DNA of 64,000 bases from Sphingobium sp. KCTC 72723 (GTDB lineage Bacteria > Pseudomonadota > Alphaproteobacteria > Sphingomonadales > Sphingomonadaceae): contig NZ_CP060388.1 in the NCBI RefSeq assembly GCF_014280435.1, forward strand, positions 2,617,501 to 2,681,500. Direction: 5' to 3'. Below, piece after piece: positions 11,588-19,900 of this stretch. Within the stretch, counting starts at the first letter, position 1. Each line of letters begins with the position of its first letter. The translations under genes were made by a program, and so were the position numbers. The notes beneath the pieces were generated by a model, which was given only the letters and a program-made list of their open reading frames with translations, was not told the DNA's origin and made no database searches.

Positions 11588-12862
11588 ATGCGTCTCACAG
11601 TCCTCTACCCCGAAGTGATGCCGCACATTGTCGAGTTTGCCGCGGGGTTGATGCCTGTTCGTCTGGGCGATGATGAGCGGCTTTCCCTCGTCGTGAAAAC
11701 GCAGAAGGAAGCGATCCTTGCTGCCCAGATGCACGGACTGTTCGCCTTCTACCTGCCGGCGCTGCCCGCGTCCTCGGGCACAACCACCTCGCTCATCACC
11801 GCGTTTTTCGATGACGATGACGAGCCGCTCGCCATTCGCACGCCCTTGTTCGGCGATGATGCCTTCTCGCAGGGCATCATCGAGATCCTGAAATATGACG
11901 AGGTCGACGTCTATTTCTTCGACGAGCACAATTACGAGTGGATGAGCTATCGAACGGCTCTGGAGGATAATGGAAGCTGCCTCATTGGCGACGAGAATAT
12001 CTGCCTGCTCGGCTACCATCCTGAAACGGTGAAGAGCATCCACGCCGTGTTGAACGACTGGTTCGGTGCGCGCACGGCCGAGGATGACGAGCGCACGATC
12101 CAGGCCGTGTTCAAGGAGGCGCTATCGCCGGGCGATCTTTTCGTCCTCGACATGACGCCGGAAATGAACGGCTATCAAGGCGGCACCGGCTTCCGCCACG
12201 ACACGTTGACGAGAACCGATCCCGGTTATCATCAGGAGCGGGACATTTCGGCATGCCTGCTGCGAGCCTTTGAGCCCGGCCAAATCATCATGAACCCCAG
12301 GCGCAAGGATAATTGCAAGGAAATCCTCGATCATCTGGTCCTGACCGACGAGCTGGCGATCCTCGTCCAGGCAAAGGACAGTCCAACGACGGAAGCCGGG
12401 ATAACCCGAACGCTCCAGCGCAAGCGACTGGCAACCCATAACCAGATCGACGCGGCGATACGGCAGATCAACGGAGCCGCCCGTTACCTGGATCGCGACG
12501 GCGCTGCGAAGCTGGTCGTTGTCGGACAGGATATCGATGTCGACCTCGGCGATCGGCGCGTCATCGGTCTCGCGATTGTCAAGGAGATGTTCGACGATGA
12601 AGGCACCGCCTATGCGGCAGCATGCGCGAAGATGGCGGGCCTTTCCGGGGGCGGCATGGTGATGGACTATAATTCCTTCCATGCCTTCACCCATCGCTTC
12701 GCGTCGCACGATGCCTTCGTGGAGGCGCTTGAGAAGCTCATAGCCCATGTGCGGATTAAAGGATGGATTCGGGTAAAAGACGAAGTGTTTGACGGTATTC
12801 TGGATTGGATAGAGCGTTACCGCGCCAACGGATCGGAAGGCAGCGACACCCCCAGCCTGTGA
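11588..12862 (+). CDS. Putative PD-(D/E)XK nuclease-like protein, divergent from RelA/SpoT protein
   Basis: A 424-aa protein from ATG 11588; an in-frame ATG at 11525 would add 21 residues and overlap the divergent gene's start. Residues 1-180 are acidic and not recognised. At residues 235-265 the pattern NPRRKDNCKEILDHL followed by DELAILVQAKDS resembles the E...D...(Q)xK active site of restriction-like nucleases (Glu245, Asp248, Lys263). It is followed by an RxTLQRKRLATHNQIDAAIRQINGAARYL-like helix, seen here in two parts, as in that superfamily. The motif is suggestive, not proof. The tight head-to-head arrangement with a RelA/SpoT-domain gene suggests a shared system, perhaps with shared regulation in the 56-base gap. 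Confidence 0.6.
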   Translation: MRLTVLYPEVMPHIVEFAAGLMPVRLGDDERLSLVVKTQKEAILAAQMHGLFAFYLPALPASSGTTTSLITAFFDDDDEPLAIRTPLFGDDAFSQGIIEILKYDEVDVYFFDEHNYEWMSYRTALEDNGSCLIGDENICLLGYHPETVKSIHAVLNDWFGARTAEDDERTIQAVFKEALSPGDLFVLDMTPEMNGYQGGTGFRHDTLTRTDPGYHQERDISACLLRAFEPGQIIMNPRRKDNCKEILDHLVLTDELAILVQAKDSPTTEAGITRTLQRKRLATHNQIDAAIRQINGAARYLDRDGAAKLVVVGQDIDVDLGDRRVIGLAIVKEMFDDEGTAYAAACAKMAGLSGGGMVMDYNSFHAFTHRFASHDAFVEALEKLIAHVRIKGWIRVKDEVFDGILDWIERYRANGSEGSDTPSL

Positions 12863-12893
12863 GAAGGCATGCGCGAAGTTGTAGGCGCGCCGA

Positions 12894-13187
12894 TTAACTC
12901 CGTGGGGCGATGGCCAGCTGCGCGAGCGGGACGCACTTTTCCCTCGTCACAAAATCAGTGTGGCGCGCTTCGGAGGGCTGCATGTAGAGAATGTGGAGCG
13001 GCAGGCACTCGCCTGCTGCCTGCATCTCCCGTTTGAGTTGGGACAGAGCGTCGCCGCCGAGGCCGACGATCAGGATGTCGATATCCTCGCCGATCCCGCG
13101 CAGGGTCGAACCGAACATGTATGACTCAAACTGCCCCAGCGATCCGCAACAGCTCAACAGATGGGCGGCAACCTCACCGGCGGTCAT
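12894..13187 (-). CDS. Minimal nucleotidyltransferase (MNT-like)
   Basis: A 97-aa protein starting MTAGEVAAHLL, with the nucleotidyltransferase motif FGSTLRGIGEDIDILIVG (GS followed by DxD). It is short, like the MNT partners of HEPN/MNT pairs and other NTase-fold modules. The start at 13187 overlaps the upstream stop by one base (TGATG), which strongly indicates coupled translation; the frame continues upstream to 13238. It is the third gene of the HNH operon. The role could be AMPylation-type silencing of a partner or nucleotide signalling; neither is proven. Confidence 0.75.
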   Translation of the reverse strand: MTAGEVAAHLLSCCGSLGQFESYMFGSTLRGIGEDIDILIVGLGGDALSQLKREMQAAGECLPLHILYMQPSEARHTDFVTREKCVPLAQLAIAPRS

Positions 13188-13825
13188 CAGGCCGTTCTCA
13201 GATATTCCCTCAGTTCGTCCCATTTCATCACCTCGCACCCAAGCTCATGCCCAGCGTTAATCGCGTCGGGCGAAGGATTTCCGTTAGGATTGATGTTCCA
13301 AACGGTGTCGACGGGCCCGAAGTCGTCCCAAAGGCTGCGAACGGCCTCGGCGGTGGGTTCATAATCTGCAATCATGCCGATCCTGACACTGGTCCCGCTT
13401 TTGAGCGAAACCCGGTGGATACGATCATATTCCCGGATCACCTCCTGCACCTGACCATATTGACGAAGGAGCCTGTCAGCGAATTTGTACACCTTGTGGG
13501 ACGCGCTATTAGCATTTCCATCGAGCGCGGCCGAGCCGAGGGTTCCGAGGCTTCCCCAGCCGATGCCGGCGTCTTCGAGATACTGGATGGCTTCACCGTA
13601 CCAGACGCAGGTTTTCCGATAGCCACACAGAAAATCCAGTTCGGGATACTTCTCCCTGTAACTCGCCGCCGTCGCCGCACCGATCTCGTTTGCGGCCGAT
13701 ATCGCAGCCGATACGTCCGGCTGATCCGGCGTCGCGATCCGGATCAGCTCGCCCTCCACATGCTCCGCGGTTGACCGCGTCTCCTTGGCAATATTGGCGA
13801 GCGCGTATTTGACCTGCCAGTTCAA
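13187..13825 (-). CDS. Unknown middle protein of HNH/NTase operon
   Basis: A 212-aa protein, not recognised. The N-terminal half is helical (MNWQVKYALANIAKETRS...). The C-terminal third (about 145-212) alternates hydrophobic strands and helices: SVRIGMIADYEPTAEAVRSL, then VDTVWNINPNGNPSPDAINA and GCEVMKWDELREYL, resembling a small Rossmann-like or nucleotide-binding domain. ATGA joins it to the HNH gene and TGATG to the NTase gene, so the three proteins are probably made together, perhaps as a complex. Confidence 0.75.
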   Translation of the reverse strand: MNWQVKYALANIAKETRSTAEHVEGELIRIATPDQPDVSAAISAANEIGAATAASYREKYPELDFLCGYRKTCVWYGEAIQYLEDAGIGWGSLGTLGSAALDGNANSASHKVYKFADRLLRQYGQVQEVIREYDRIHRVSLKSGTSVRIGMIADYEPTAEAVRSLWDDFGPVDTVWNINPNGNPSPDAINAGHELGCEVMKWDELREYLRTA

Positions 13826-14517
13826 GAAAAAATGCCTTCCATCGTTTCGGGGAAACGGATTGCGCGGCCGGCGACGCCGCAGACGTGGCGTTCCGACAGA
13901 CCACGAACATGTTCCTGATATTCTGCAAATGTCCGGCGTTCGTCGTCAGTGGCAAGCCCCAGGTTCGCCTTGATAATCGCCTGAGCGTGATAGTGGTTGG
14001 GGAGGATGACGCTCCTCATCCGCTGCCTCCAGGCTTGGGAGGCTTCGGACTCCGGATCATACTCGAATTCGGAGCCATGCTCGGGGGCGAACTTGTCCCA
14101 GATTGCTTTGTTCTCGGCCATCACCCCGACGACGGCAGCTCTTACCTGAGCGCGATCTTCATAAGCCCTGATCCCTTGCTGTGAGGCCAGGTTAGCGAGG
14201 TGGTTCTGCTTCCACTCCAGGAGGATGGTGCGCGGGAAACCATCGGGATCCTTATCGATCTTCGTATGGCACGTCGGGCACAGCAAGATCAGGTTTTCAA
14301 AGGCGTCGGGGTCGAAATCGCCAGCCGGTCTATCTCCATGACGCGGTCCGGCCTCGCCATGCGGAATGACATGCGCCATTTCAGCAATGTGCTTGTCCCC
14401 GCCCAGTTCGACCGGGAAAAGAGCATCGAGGCATTCCGGCTTCTGACAATAACCTGCTGCTTCGGAAAACAACCGAAGTCGTGTAGCCACCGGTAATGCC
14501 TTTCGGTCTGCCATCAA
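13822..14517 (-). CDS. HNH endonuclease
   Basis: A 231-aa protein with an HNH domain near the N-terminus (about residues 20-95): zinc-binding CQKPEC, then AEMAHVIPHGEAGPRH, and FENLILLCPTCHTKID, where AH, N and the second Cys-X2-Cys/His give the complete HNH signature. The C-terminal region is helical and unassigned. First gene of a three-gene coupled operon (HNH, unknown, nucleotidyltransferase). Two adjacent ATGs (14517, 14514) could start it. The context suggests a conflict or defence nuclease. Confidence 0.85.
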   Translation of the reverse strand: MMADRKALPVATRLRLFSEAAGYCQKPECLDALFPVELGGDKHIAEMAHVIPHGEAGPRHGDRPAGDFDPDAFENLILLCPTCHTKIDKDPDGFPRTILLEWKQNHLANLASQQGIRAYEDRAQVRAAVVGVMAENKAIWDKFAPEHGSEFEYDPESEASQAWRQRMRSVILPNHYHAQAIIKANLGLATDDERRTFAEYQEHVRGLSERHVCGVAGRAIRFPETMEGIFS

Positions 14518-14809
14518 GAAACCTCATCTTTTTGCTCACGGCCAACATAGGAATGGCCGCATGATCGTCAGCAGTCCAGCTTCCTTCGGTTGAAAGAATG
14601 GCGAGCGTATTTTGGCCTCCGATCAGCGCGGCAAGCCAGATGAACGTACGGCAGGTTCCAAGATCAGGAATTTAGGTGCTGAAAGGCCAGAAGAGGGCGC
14701 GAAGCGGCAACGCCGCACCACGCCGAAAATGTCCGCTATCCTATTGGATTTGCTCTGAAGCGGACCGGGCATAAAGTCCCAATGCAAGCCATTGAGGTAA
14801 GCGTAGCAA

Positions 14810-16180
14810 TCAGCCTGCGTTCCAGATTTGTTGCCATACAGCAAATTCCGACGGACGAACCAGGTATCGCGCGAAATTGCCCTCGTGCAAGCCCAGCAAC
14901 TCCGTTTCTGCGACCTCGGCAAACTGGTCCTGATCGGCCGTTGGGATGAATTCACGGGACGTCGTGACCAGATGCGCGCGTGTCGCCTGTCGGCTCATGG
15001 CACCGAGCACAACATCCCGAACGACATCGCGCAACTGTTCCCGATAGCGCAGGCGGAAGGGGTCTGGCTCACCCATTGATTGACGAACGGCGGCGTAGCG
15101 CGCTGCGGATCGCTGATAGGCCCAAAGGAATACGTCGCGCAGCAATGTTATGTCGTTGCGTTCATAGACGCCAAGCGTGGCGCGCGTGTAAAGGTCGCCT
15201 GGAACCTCGGTGAACGACAATGGCGCAAGGTTCGCCCGGATCATGGGAATATTGGCGGCGAGGCGTGATACGCGCTTATTCACATCGTCAAAGGGCTGAA
15301 GATAAGGAAGCTGCACCATTATGAAAAAGGCCTGCTCGAATGGATCGTCGATGGCCGCCGCTGTGGCAAGGATTTGATCGAAGCACTCCTCGATGAGACC
15401 CGGACCTTCCAGTGGATGAAAAGTTGAACCGTCTATCCCTACGATGATGTGGCGCAGTCGCCCCACCGCCGTCGGGTCAGCTAACAGATTGTTCGCCAAT
15501 AACGCATGCAGGTTGAGTATCGTATAGCGATTGAACCCGACATCGTTGGCGTTGGCGACGAGAAACTCGATCGCATCCTTATGATTGAGGATCATCTGCG
15601 CTTCGCGCGGTCCGCGCCCCTCTGCGGCTTCCCCGAAATCCAGCAGCCGCCGCGTATCGAGCAGCGAATATGTGTTGCCTTCGAGACGGCTGGAATTCCA
15701 TGCAAGGTCGATAAGCAGCCTGTTCAATATCTGCTTCGCGTAGGTGCCTGCCGCTGCGGCCTCAATCTGCGGCTTGCCGATTGTAGCCAGATGATCGCGC
15801 TGCTGCTGGGTCAGATAGAAGGTTTCGTTGGGCCGGTAACGATCCAGGAAGCTGCGTTCATAGCCGACCGGTTGTCGCACCGCGACGGGCTGGCGCACAT
15901 AGGCAAGGACAGCGCTGCCTTCAGGTGATATCGGGACGATGTCGGCTGGGCCAGGCTGGGCGATGATCTCATCACCATGGTGATATCGGGCTGCACGCCC
16001 TTCGCCGATAAGGCGTAGCCGACCCGCGTCAACCAAGGCGCGAAGACGATATTGGAGGGTACGACGGGCACCAGGTTCCGCGAGCGCGCCAGTGATCTGC
16101 GCTGCTGACGCACCATCCGGGAATTGGGCCACAGCGGCCTCGATCGCTTGTAGGTCAGCTTCAGGTATTAGTCGTGCCAC
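14810..16180 (-). CDS. Fic-domain protein with degenerate catalytic motif and winged-helix N-terminus
   Basis: A 456-aa protein. Residues 20-70 resemble a winged helix (SAAQITGALAEPGARRTLQY, then LVDAGRLRLIGEGRAARYH). The Fic core follows. The inhibitory motif (S/T)xxxE(G/N) is present upstream of it as SSRLEGN (163-169), as in class II Fic proteins. The expected catalytic loop HxFx(D/E)GNxR reads LQPFDDVNKRVSRL (294-307), so the catalytic His is Gln295 and the first Gly of GN is Val. The enzyme may therefore be inactive for AMP transfer or use another chemistry. The start is GTG at 16180 with AAGGAAG upstream. It lies behind a strong promoter flanked by repeated operators, consistent with autoregulation. 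Confidence 0.88.
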   Translation of the reverse strand: MARLIPEADLQAIEAAVAQFPDGASAAQITGALAEPGARRTLQYRLRALVDAGRLRLIGEGRAARYHHGDEIIAQPGPADIVPISPEGSAVLAYVRQPVAVRQPVGYERSFLDRYRPNETFYLTQQQRDHLATIGKPQIEAAAAGTYAKQILNRLLIDLAWNSSRLEGNTYSLLDTRRLLDFGEAAEGRGPREAQMILNHKDAIEFLVANANDVGFNRYTILNLHALLANNLLADPTAVGRLRHIIVGIDGSTFHPLEGPGLIEECFDQILATAAAIDDPFEQAFFIMVQLPYLQPFDDVNKRVSRLAANIPMIRANLAPLSFTEVPGDLYTRATLGVYERNDITLLRDVFLWAYQRSAARYAAVRQSMGEPDPFRLRYREQLRDVVRDVVLGAMSRQATRAHLVTTSREFIPTADQDQFAEVAETELLGLHEGNFARYLVRPSEFAVWQQIWNAG

Positions 16181-16190
16181 ATAACTTCCT

Positions 16191-16257
16191 TAGTTGCGCA
16201 AAAGATAAATCGCGCAACTATAAGAGTCAATGCGCAACTAATCGCGGTTATGCGCAA
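16191..16257 (-). promoter_or_regulatory. Promoter of the Fic gene with four GCGCAA(CTA) operator repeats
   Basis: Read on the minus strand, TTGACT (16230-16225) and TATCTT (16207-16202) form -35 and -10 boxes with a 17-base spacer. On the plus strand GCGCAACTA occurs at 16212-16220 and 16232-16240, GCGCAA at 16252-16257, and the inverted copy TAGTTGCGC at 16191-16199. The three direct copies are exactly 20 bp apart. They overlap the -35, the spacer and the region before the ribosome-binding site, so a repressor binding them would block transcription. The winged-helix part of the Fic protein is the obvious candidate. Confidence 0.65.
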
Positions 16258-16516
16258 TTTCGCGGGAATTCGCGCAAGCTCGCGAGCGGGGGCCGTGTTC
16301 GGCTTGAAAGGCAGAGAAGGCGGGTCCTGGAATTGGCCGTTTTTTTTGTCTTGTTGCTCTCATGCGCTTTGCGAAGATTAAAGAAAGGGTACTTTCCGAC
16401 CAACCTTTCAGCGATTCCAAGGGGAGGAGAGGGGGAGGTTGAATGCTCTCATTTTGGGAGTGATTTTTTATCTGCGGAACCCCGGGCGTGATAGTATCGA
16501 CGAGAAGGAGCATTGC

Positions 16517-16960
16517 ATGAGCGGAACGGATGACAAACCCATTCCACGTGAGCCGCCGCAGACCCCCGATCTGGCAAAGCCAAAAGCGGCACATTGGCTC
16601 TGGCGGCCATGGTATGCCAAGTCATGGTGGACAGCAGCTGCAATATTCTGGCTGATTGCGTTTTTCGCGCCCTATCTCTCTCTCAATGCAGACCATATTA
16701 CCCCCATCATCCTGCTTTTCCATCCATTCTTGATCGTGCCAGTGATGGGTTTTGGTTTTTTCCGCGCGTGGATACGCTATCATTTTCTTATTGAGGCTGG
16801 CTGGATAAATGCCCGAGGCTCTATTGATCCTTTTGGCGCAGATGGAGATATGTTCCGAAGAATGGATCCCACTAATCCCGCAGACTCTCGCTATTATTGG
16901 CACCCCGGCAATCCCGGCAGTGAAGCTTGGCGCAACGAACATGTGCGTGGACTGCGTTAG
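16517..16960 (+). CDS. Small membrane protein of unknown function
   Basis: A 147-aa protein from ATG 16517, preceded by GAAGGAG. A Pro-rich N-terminus is followed by two membrane segments (about residues 35-55 and 62-85: SWWTAAAIFWLIAFFAPYLS, then PIILLFHPFLIVPVMGFGFF), and a soluble C-terminus rich in Trp, Arg and Gly. Not recognised. It ends tail-to-tail with traG, overlapping by about four bases, so it may belong to the transfer region or to the Fic side. It is probably an inner-membrane protein. Confidence 0.65.
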   Translation: MSGTDDKPIPREPPQTPDLAKPKAAHWLWRPWYAKSWWTAAAIFWLIAFFAPYLSLNADHITPIILLFHPFLIVPVMGFGFFRAWIRYHFLIEAGWINARGSIDPFGADGDMFRRMDPTNPADSRYYWHPGNPGSEAWRNEHVRGLR

Positions 16961-19900
16961 CGTTTTTTGTATTCAGATGTTCCGTCACCGAGCCCTGTAT
17001 CACGATCACCACTGAAACGGCCGCTCTCCAAAATACGATGTTGTTCAAAAGACGTGAGTGGCGCCATCATATCAACAGTTCCCCGACTGGCATCGGCCTG
17101 ACCAAGATAGCGATTGCGTAGCCCATTCTCTCCCAGAACTTGCCGATCGAGTTCGCGCGTGAATGTTTCAGCGGGTTGTGTCGAGCGCGACGCCGAGCGC
17201 TCTGCCTCTGCAATGGCGTTACGCACGTCGTAGTTGACGATGTCGGTGCTGGCACGTGCGTCTGTCACCCCCATGCCGACATCACTTGTCTCAAAGCCAA
17301 CCTGTCCTCCGGCGCGGCCATGTGTCCGACCCTTGCCACCAGAGCGCTCTCCTCCGCTCTCGACCGAACCACCTGTATTGATGTTGACGGACGAGCTATT
17401 CGATACCTGGTGGCTCGCACTGCGCGAGAGCGACCGCGTCCATCCCGTCTGCGTCATGATTGCCTGGACATCACGCTGAAGCGTATCGGCAACCTGCGGT
17501 TTCAATCGCCATTCGCCCTTGCGATCCATCTCGAATCCGCCGCGCAGCCAGTTAGCCATCATGGCATGGCCTTCCGCCCCGCCGCCCAGGAAGTGCTCGA
17601 CCGTATCTGGCCCAGCCTGTTTGCCTGCCTCAAACCGAGTACTGCTGTCCGAGCGCGCCGACTGGCTGAATCCGGTGCTGCTCGATACCAATAGGTCGTT
17701 GTGGGCAAAACTCAGCCGCGCCCGCCCACCCTTTGCAATCGCGCCGAGCTGGCTTTCGTTGATAAGGCCCGCCTGCCACATCTGCGCAGCGGTCTGCGGC
17801 GTAAGATTGAGGTTGAGGTCGCCATTCTGGTCCATTGCAATCTGCCTTTTGGTAAGGTTGACACCATTGTCGCGCAGCAATCCTTGCATCCGGGTCAGCC
17901 TCTCATTCTCGACGATGCGGCCAAGCCGTTCGTTGCGCGCCCGATCGGCGATGCCCGCCGCGCCGCCCTCGGCCATGTCGACCTGGTTCCCGGCGGTACG
18001 GCTGAGCGCCTGGATGAAGCTGTCGAGCCGCGCGGCCTCGCGCACCGAAGTCCCTGCCGCTGCCGCTCCTTGCGCAAACCCAAAATTCTCGCTCTGCCGC
18101 CGCTGTTCGCCAATGCGCGCGGCCGAGCGCGTTCCGTCCGGGCCAACTTCGCGCTGCGAGTCGAGCTTTCCCGACCGCTCGGCAAAATCATAGCCCGCCG
18201 CTTCCCGCGTCCGTCCATAGACGCTCGTGCCTTCACGCGCAGCCTCCGCAGTCGCACCATCGGCTGTTCCCACCTGGGCTGCGGCATTATAGCTTTCCAG
18301 TGCATGCATAACCTGCGCCTCATTGCGCCCGGTCGCACGCGAAAGCTGAGTGATGGCACTCGAGCGTGCTTCTCCAGTCAGCGCGTTGATGAAGGATACA
18401 CGCCGCCCTGTTTCGTCGATCGACAGGCCGAGCATGGAGGCTGCTTCTCTTTGCCCCGCATTGCTGCCCGTCCGCCAGCCCTGCTCGGTTGCCACATTGC
18501 CACGCTCCACCTGGGTGACATGGTCCCCGGCATAGTCACGGCGACCTTCCATCGCGCCGACCGTCACCTGCGCTGCGGTCAGGTCATTGCGCAACATCTG
18601 CTCCTGATCGAAAGCATTGGCGCTGAGCTTGGCGAAAGTCGGATCAGCAGCAGCCTGCCCGATCAGGGTCGAAGCCTTGAGCGCTGCGTCCTTCGTATCA
18701 TAGCCGTTGCGCTCAAAATGGCGCTGGGTGCCAGACAACATCATGTCATAGGCGCGATTGTCGCCGAAGGCCTTCCACTGCACCATATTCTGGGCAAACG
18801 CCGCAAACGCCCGCTCGCCCGATTGCCCTTCGCCAAAATAGCTGGTGCCAAGCGCCCGCAACGCATCCTTCTGGGCAAAGTCATGAATAGCGCCGGTCGT
18901 GGCGCTGGCGCGAACCGCTTGTGCCGTCGCGGGATCGGCAAGGTTGCGCCCGCCAAGCGCTGGCGACAGCCCGCCCAACTCTCGCGCCGCATCAATGCCG
19001 CCCAGCGCCATCGCGCTGTTTCCAGCGAGCCCACTGCCATGATCGCCGATCACGCTGCCCGCTGAACCAAAGGCGCGGTTGCCGCCAAAGGTTGAGCGCT
19101 CACCAAAGTCCCCGAAGCTCGATGCTGCACCGCGCCGGGCCATCGTCCCGCTAGCCGATGCCTGCGATTCCAGCGCCGAGGCAAACCCTTCCCGCGTCAT
19201 AAGGGGTGCGGCCGCCGCGCTACCCTGGCCCTGTGCCTGCAACGCGCCACCGGTGAAGGAAGAGAAGACATTGCCCGAAAAGCGGAACACCGTGAACACG
19301 AATGCGCCTGCAAGGCCAGCGGCAGCCGTGCGAAACGTCCCGAATATCGCCAGCGCCTTCATCGCCGAAGAGGGGGCGAGCATCCAGGCATTGACGGCTA
19401 CATGGTTGGACCGCATTTCGGCAAGCACCCCCATCGCCCGCCCCAGGGTGAGCTGATAAATGCCCGCATCGATCACGCCCCACATGGCGACGAATACGAA
19501 CAGTCCGAGCGCAAAACTGGCTACCCGAAGATTGATGGGGGTAAGGATGAACAGCAGCGCAATCGGCATCATGAACAGCATGATGCCAAAGACCGTCGCG
19601 CGAATGGTTGGCATCCATTGATTGGCGACCGACATGGTCGAAAGCCCGCTTGAAACGACTGCCCGGTTCGCCATGATCCGCGCGGCAGTCGCTGGACTAT
19701 CCTCGTACAGCACCTCGCCCACGCTGTTGCCCAGCAATATGTCACTCATGAACGCCTGGAGCGTGAGCGGCGTCCCCATCATCACCTCGCCCATTTGTCC
19801 AAGACGGGTGCGACAGCGCGCGAGCTGACTGGCGTCTGCCACATCATAGCCTGTGCTCTGGCACACTTGGCGGGAATACTCCTCAAACAGCGTCGAGTCA

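Noticed and set aside
14623..14955. Minus-strand 110-aa frame overlapping the Fic C-terminus
   Set aside because: Overlaps a well supported gene in another frame and has no recognisable features.
17701..19065. Long plus-strand frame opposite traG
   Set aside because: Shadow of the GC-rich traG gene; low-complexity, Arg/Pro-rich product and no homology features. The same applies to long opposite-strand frames at 2783-3394, 31778-32758 and 43749-45029.
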